This document shows, piece by piece, positions 62,068-64,000 of a DNA stretch of 64,000 bases (position 1 is the stretch's first letter; each line of letters starts with the position of its first letter). This DNA is from Pseudomonas quercus (lineage in GTDB: Bacteria > Pseudomonadota > Gammaproteobacteria > Pseudomonadales > Pseudomonadaceae), in the NCBI RefSeq assembly GCF_012033695.1, contig NZ_JAAVJI010000010.1, positions 75,264 through 139,263 on the forward strand, read 5' to 3'. Made by a program: the position numbers and the translations under genes. The notes below the pieces were generated by a model. That model saw nothing but the letters and a program-made list of their open reading frames with translations, did not search any database and was not told the DNA's origin.

Positions 62068-63132
62068 TCAGTCCTTAGGCGTGTTCATTTTTGTAGTAGC
62101 GATGCCGAGGAAGTGGCCTGCGACATCCAGCATTCGATTGGCAAAACCCCATTCGTTGTCGAACCAAGCCAGCAAGTTGACCAGTCGAGGGCCAGACACA
62201 CGGGTCTGGCTGGCATCGACAATGGCCGAATGTGGGTCATGGTTGAAATCACAACTGGCATGCGGCAGCTCGGTATAGGCCAGCAAGCCTCGCAAGGGCC
62301 CGCCTGTGGCGGCTTCGCGCAATAGCCGGTTGACTTCGTGCGCGGTGGTATCACGTGCCGTTTGCAAGGTGATATCCAGGCACGACACGTTGACGGTAGG
62401 CACGCGCACTGCTTTGGCCTGAATTCGGCCCGCAAGTTCCGGAAGCAGGCGCTCGATACCCCGTGCCAGCCCTGTCGACACAGGGATCACCGACTGAAAC
62501 GCCGAACGCGTACGGCGCAGGTCTTCATGGTGGTAGGCATCGATCACCGGCTGGTCATTCATGGCCGAGTGTATGGTGGTGATGGAGGCGTATTCGATCC
62601 CAAACGCGGCATCCAGCAACCGCAGCAGCGGCACTGCACAGTTGGTAGTGCAGGAGGCATTGGACAGCAACCGCTCAGCACCGGTGAGGTGATGCTGATT
62701 GATGCCGTACACCACCGTGGCATCCACGGCTGTTTCACTGGCCATGGGCTGTGAAAACAGTACACGAGGGGCACCTGCGGCCAGGAAACGCTCACCGTCG
62801 GCCCGAGTGTGCCAAGCCCCAGAGCATTCCATGACCAGGTCCAGGTTCAGCGCAGCCCAGTCCACACCTTCGGGCGTGGCACTGCGCAATACACGCAGCC
62901 GGTCACCGTTGATGCGCAGGCAATCGCCATCAATGCCTACGTCACCTGGAAAACGGCCATGGGTGGAATCGAAACGAGTGAGGTATTCCAGGCTGGGCAG
63001 GTCGGCCAGGTCATTGAGCACGACCACTTCGATGCCAGCGCGATCACGGCGTTCGTAAAGCGCCCTCAGCACGCAACGGCCAATACGGCCGTAACCATTG
63101 AGGGCAACCCGGTAAGGGCGAGATAAGGGCAT
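62068..63132 (-). CDS. epd: Erythrose-4-phosphate dehydrogenase Epd
   Basis: Epd oxidises erythrose 4-phosphate with NAD, the first step towards pyridoxal phosphate by the DXP-dependent route. The 354-residue protein is a GAPDH-fold enzyme with ALNGYGRIGRCVLRAL at the NAD site and the catalytic Cys in LSNASCTTNC. The position between tkt and pgk, and the ERRDRAGIEVVVLNDLAD segment, favour Epd over true GAPDH. It begins 75 bases after the tkt stop, with a large hairpin between. Confidence 0.93.
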   Translation of the reverse strand: MPLSRPYRVALNGYGRIGRCVLRALYERRDRAGIEVVVLNDLADLPSLEYLTRFDSTHGRFPGDVGIDGDCLRINGDRLRVLRSATPEGVDWAALNLDLVMECSGAWHTRADGERFLAAGAPRVLFSQPMASETAVDATVVYGINQHHLTGAERLLSNASCTTNCAVPLLRLLDAAFGIEYASITTIHSAMNDQPVIDAYHHEDLRRTRSAFQSVIPVSTGLARGIERLLPELAGRIQAKAVRVPTVNVSCLDITLQTARDTTAHEVNRLLREAATGGPLRGLLAYTELPHASCDFNHDPHSAIVDASQTRVSGPRLVNLLAWFDNEWGFANRMLDVAGHFLGIATTKMNTPKD

Positions 63133-63158
63133 GGCGCGGTTTACACCTTGGCAGGCAG

Positions 63159-63200
63159 CACCGCCGCGGTGCCGCCCGTACCGGGCAGGCCGCGGCGGTG
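63159..63200 (-). other. Large hairpin between tkt and epd
   Basis: CACCGCCGCGG and CCGCGGCGGTG are an 11-base perfect inverted repeat enclosing 20 bases that can pair further (GCCCG with CGGGC). No T run follows in the direction of transcription. It may be a processing or stability element that sets different tkt and epd levels, or a partial attenuator. Confidence 0.6.
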
Positions 63201-63207
63201 GGGCGGG

Positions 63208-64000
63208 TCAGTCTTCCAGGAGCTCGTTGGCGATGCCTACGATGTTGTCCACGGTAAAACCGAATTCCTCGAACAGCAGAGGAGCAGGGGCAGACTCACC
63301 AAAGGTGGTCATGCCTACGATGCGCCCTTCCAGGCCCACGTACTTGTACCAGAAGTCGGCGTGGGCAGCTTCGATGGCGATCCGCGCGGTCACTTCCAGC
63401 GGCAGCACCGCTTGCTTGTAGTCAGCGTCCTGTGCGTCGAACACGCTGGTGCTTGGCATGGACACCACGCGCACCTTGCGCCCGTCAGCCGTCAGCGCAT
63501 CGGCAGCCAATACGGCCAGGCCTACTTCCGAACCCGTCGCAATCAGAATCAGCTCCGGCTCGCCAGCACAGTCCTTCAGTACATAACCGCCCTTGGCCAC
63601 ATTGGCCAATTGCTCGGCGTCACGGGGCTGATGGGTGAGGTTCTGACGGGAGAAGATCAGCGCCGACGGGCCGTCGTTGCGTTCAAGTGCGTGCTTCCAA
63701 GCAATGGCCGACTCTACGGCATCTGCTGGGCGCCAGGTATCCAGGTTCGGCGTGCAACGCAGGCTGGCGAGCTGCTCGATAGGCTGGTGTGTAGGACCGT
63801 CTTCGCCCAGGCCGATGGAGTCGTGGGTGAACACATACAGCACGCGCTTCTTCATGAGCGCAGACATGCGCACAGCGTTGCGGGCGTACTCCATGAAGAT
63901 CAGGAAGGTGGCACCATACGGCACGAAGCCGCCATGCAGGGCAATGCCGTTCATGATGGCGCTCATGCCGAATTCGCGAACGCCGTAGTACAGGTAGTTG
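63208..64000 (-). CDS. tktA: Transketolase, C-terminal part (5' end beyond the window)
   Basis: The frame is open through the right edge of the window and ends at 63208, giving the last 264 residues. It covers the end of the pyrimidine-binding domain (REFGMSAIMNGIALHGGF, LYVFTHDSIGLGEDGPTHQP, a transketolase signature with the donor-binding His and Asp) and the C-terminal domain. Transketolase moves two-carbon units between pentose, erythrose and hexose phosphates; its product erythrose 4-phosphate is the substrate of the next gene, epd. The order tkt-epd-pgk-fba is a single minus-strand cluster. Confidence 0.97.
   Translation of the reverse strand, partial: NYLYYGVREFGMSAIMNGIALHGGFVPYGATFLIFMEYARNAVRMSALMKKRVLYVFTHDSIGLGEDGPTHQPIEQLASLRCTPNLDTWRPADAVESAIAWKHALERNDGPSALIFSRQNLTHQPRDAEQLANVAKGGYVLKDCAGEPELILIATGSEVGLAVLAADALTADGRKVRVVSMPSTSVFDAQDADYKQAVLPLEVTARIAIEAAHADFWYKYVGLEGRIVGMTTFGESAPAPLLFEEFGFTVDNIVGIANELLED

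Overview
The window is chromosomal DNA of a Pseudomonas, most likely of the P. putida group. I infer this from the proteins (AceE/AceF with three lipoyl domains, a WaaP with its HRDCYICHF loop, SelO, RlmJ next to PutP and a trifunctional PutA) and from gene order. From hldE through msbA, waaL, the core-LPS transferases and kinases, glnE, aceEF and dipA to msrA, the order follows what I recall for P. aeruginosa PA4996-PA5018. The later block (rlmJ-putP-putA ... fba-pgk-epd-tkt) is typical of P. putida. No tRNA, rRNA, insertion sequence, prophage or CRISPR array was seen.

Region by region. At 1-3.4 kb there is the end of an SMR efflux gene, an FAD oxidoreductase/aldo-keto reductase pair and an unknown protein with a Nudix-like motif. 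From 3.4 to 25.7 kb lies a lipopolysaccharide outer-core and inner-core locus, almost all on the minus strand: hldE, a sulfotransferase-like gene, msbA, waaL, an Ssg-type glycosyltransferase, a DnpA-type deacetylase, mig-14, a family 4 glycosyltransferase and a carbamoyltransferase. It continues with the tightly overlapped operon waaF-waaC-waaG-waaP-wapP-wapQ-double kinase. A large toxin-like gene (15778-18699, DUF6543/'dermonecrotic toxin' type) sits between the two halves on the opposite strand. From 25.7 to 37.4 kb are glnE, divergent aceE-aceF with a probable RccR operator, the c-di-GMP phosphodiesterase gene dipA and msrA. From 37.4 to 44.1 kb are rlmJ, putP and putA, with three GTTGCA boxes in the put control region.

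At 44258-46777 lies a second DUF6543-type gene whose C-terminus carries what I read as a complete R-S-E ADP-ribosyltransferase signature (R675, S706-x-T708, E762-x-E764). This is the most interesting item in the window: a candidate secreted effector toxin with no obvious adjacent immunity gene. From 46.9 to 58 kb come nhaP2, a MscK-type mechanosensitive channel, selO, a YccS/FUSC membrane protein and a REC-PAS-GGDEF-EAL response regulator. From 58.3 to 64 kb come a PL7 alginate lyase without a signal peptide, then fba, two small lipoproteins, pgk, epd and the 3' part of a transketolase gene, all read on the minus strand towards a strong shared terminator.

Functionally the window combines envelope construction (heptose activation, lipid A-core export, core phosphorylation and carbamoylation, O-antigen ligation), central carbon metabolism (pyruvate dehydrogenase, proline catabolism, gluconeogenic/pentose steps), c-di-GMP signalling, osmotic/ion homeostasis and two accessory toxin-like genes placed in otherwise conserved neighbourhoods.
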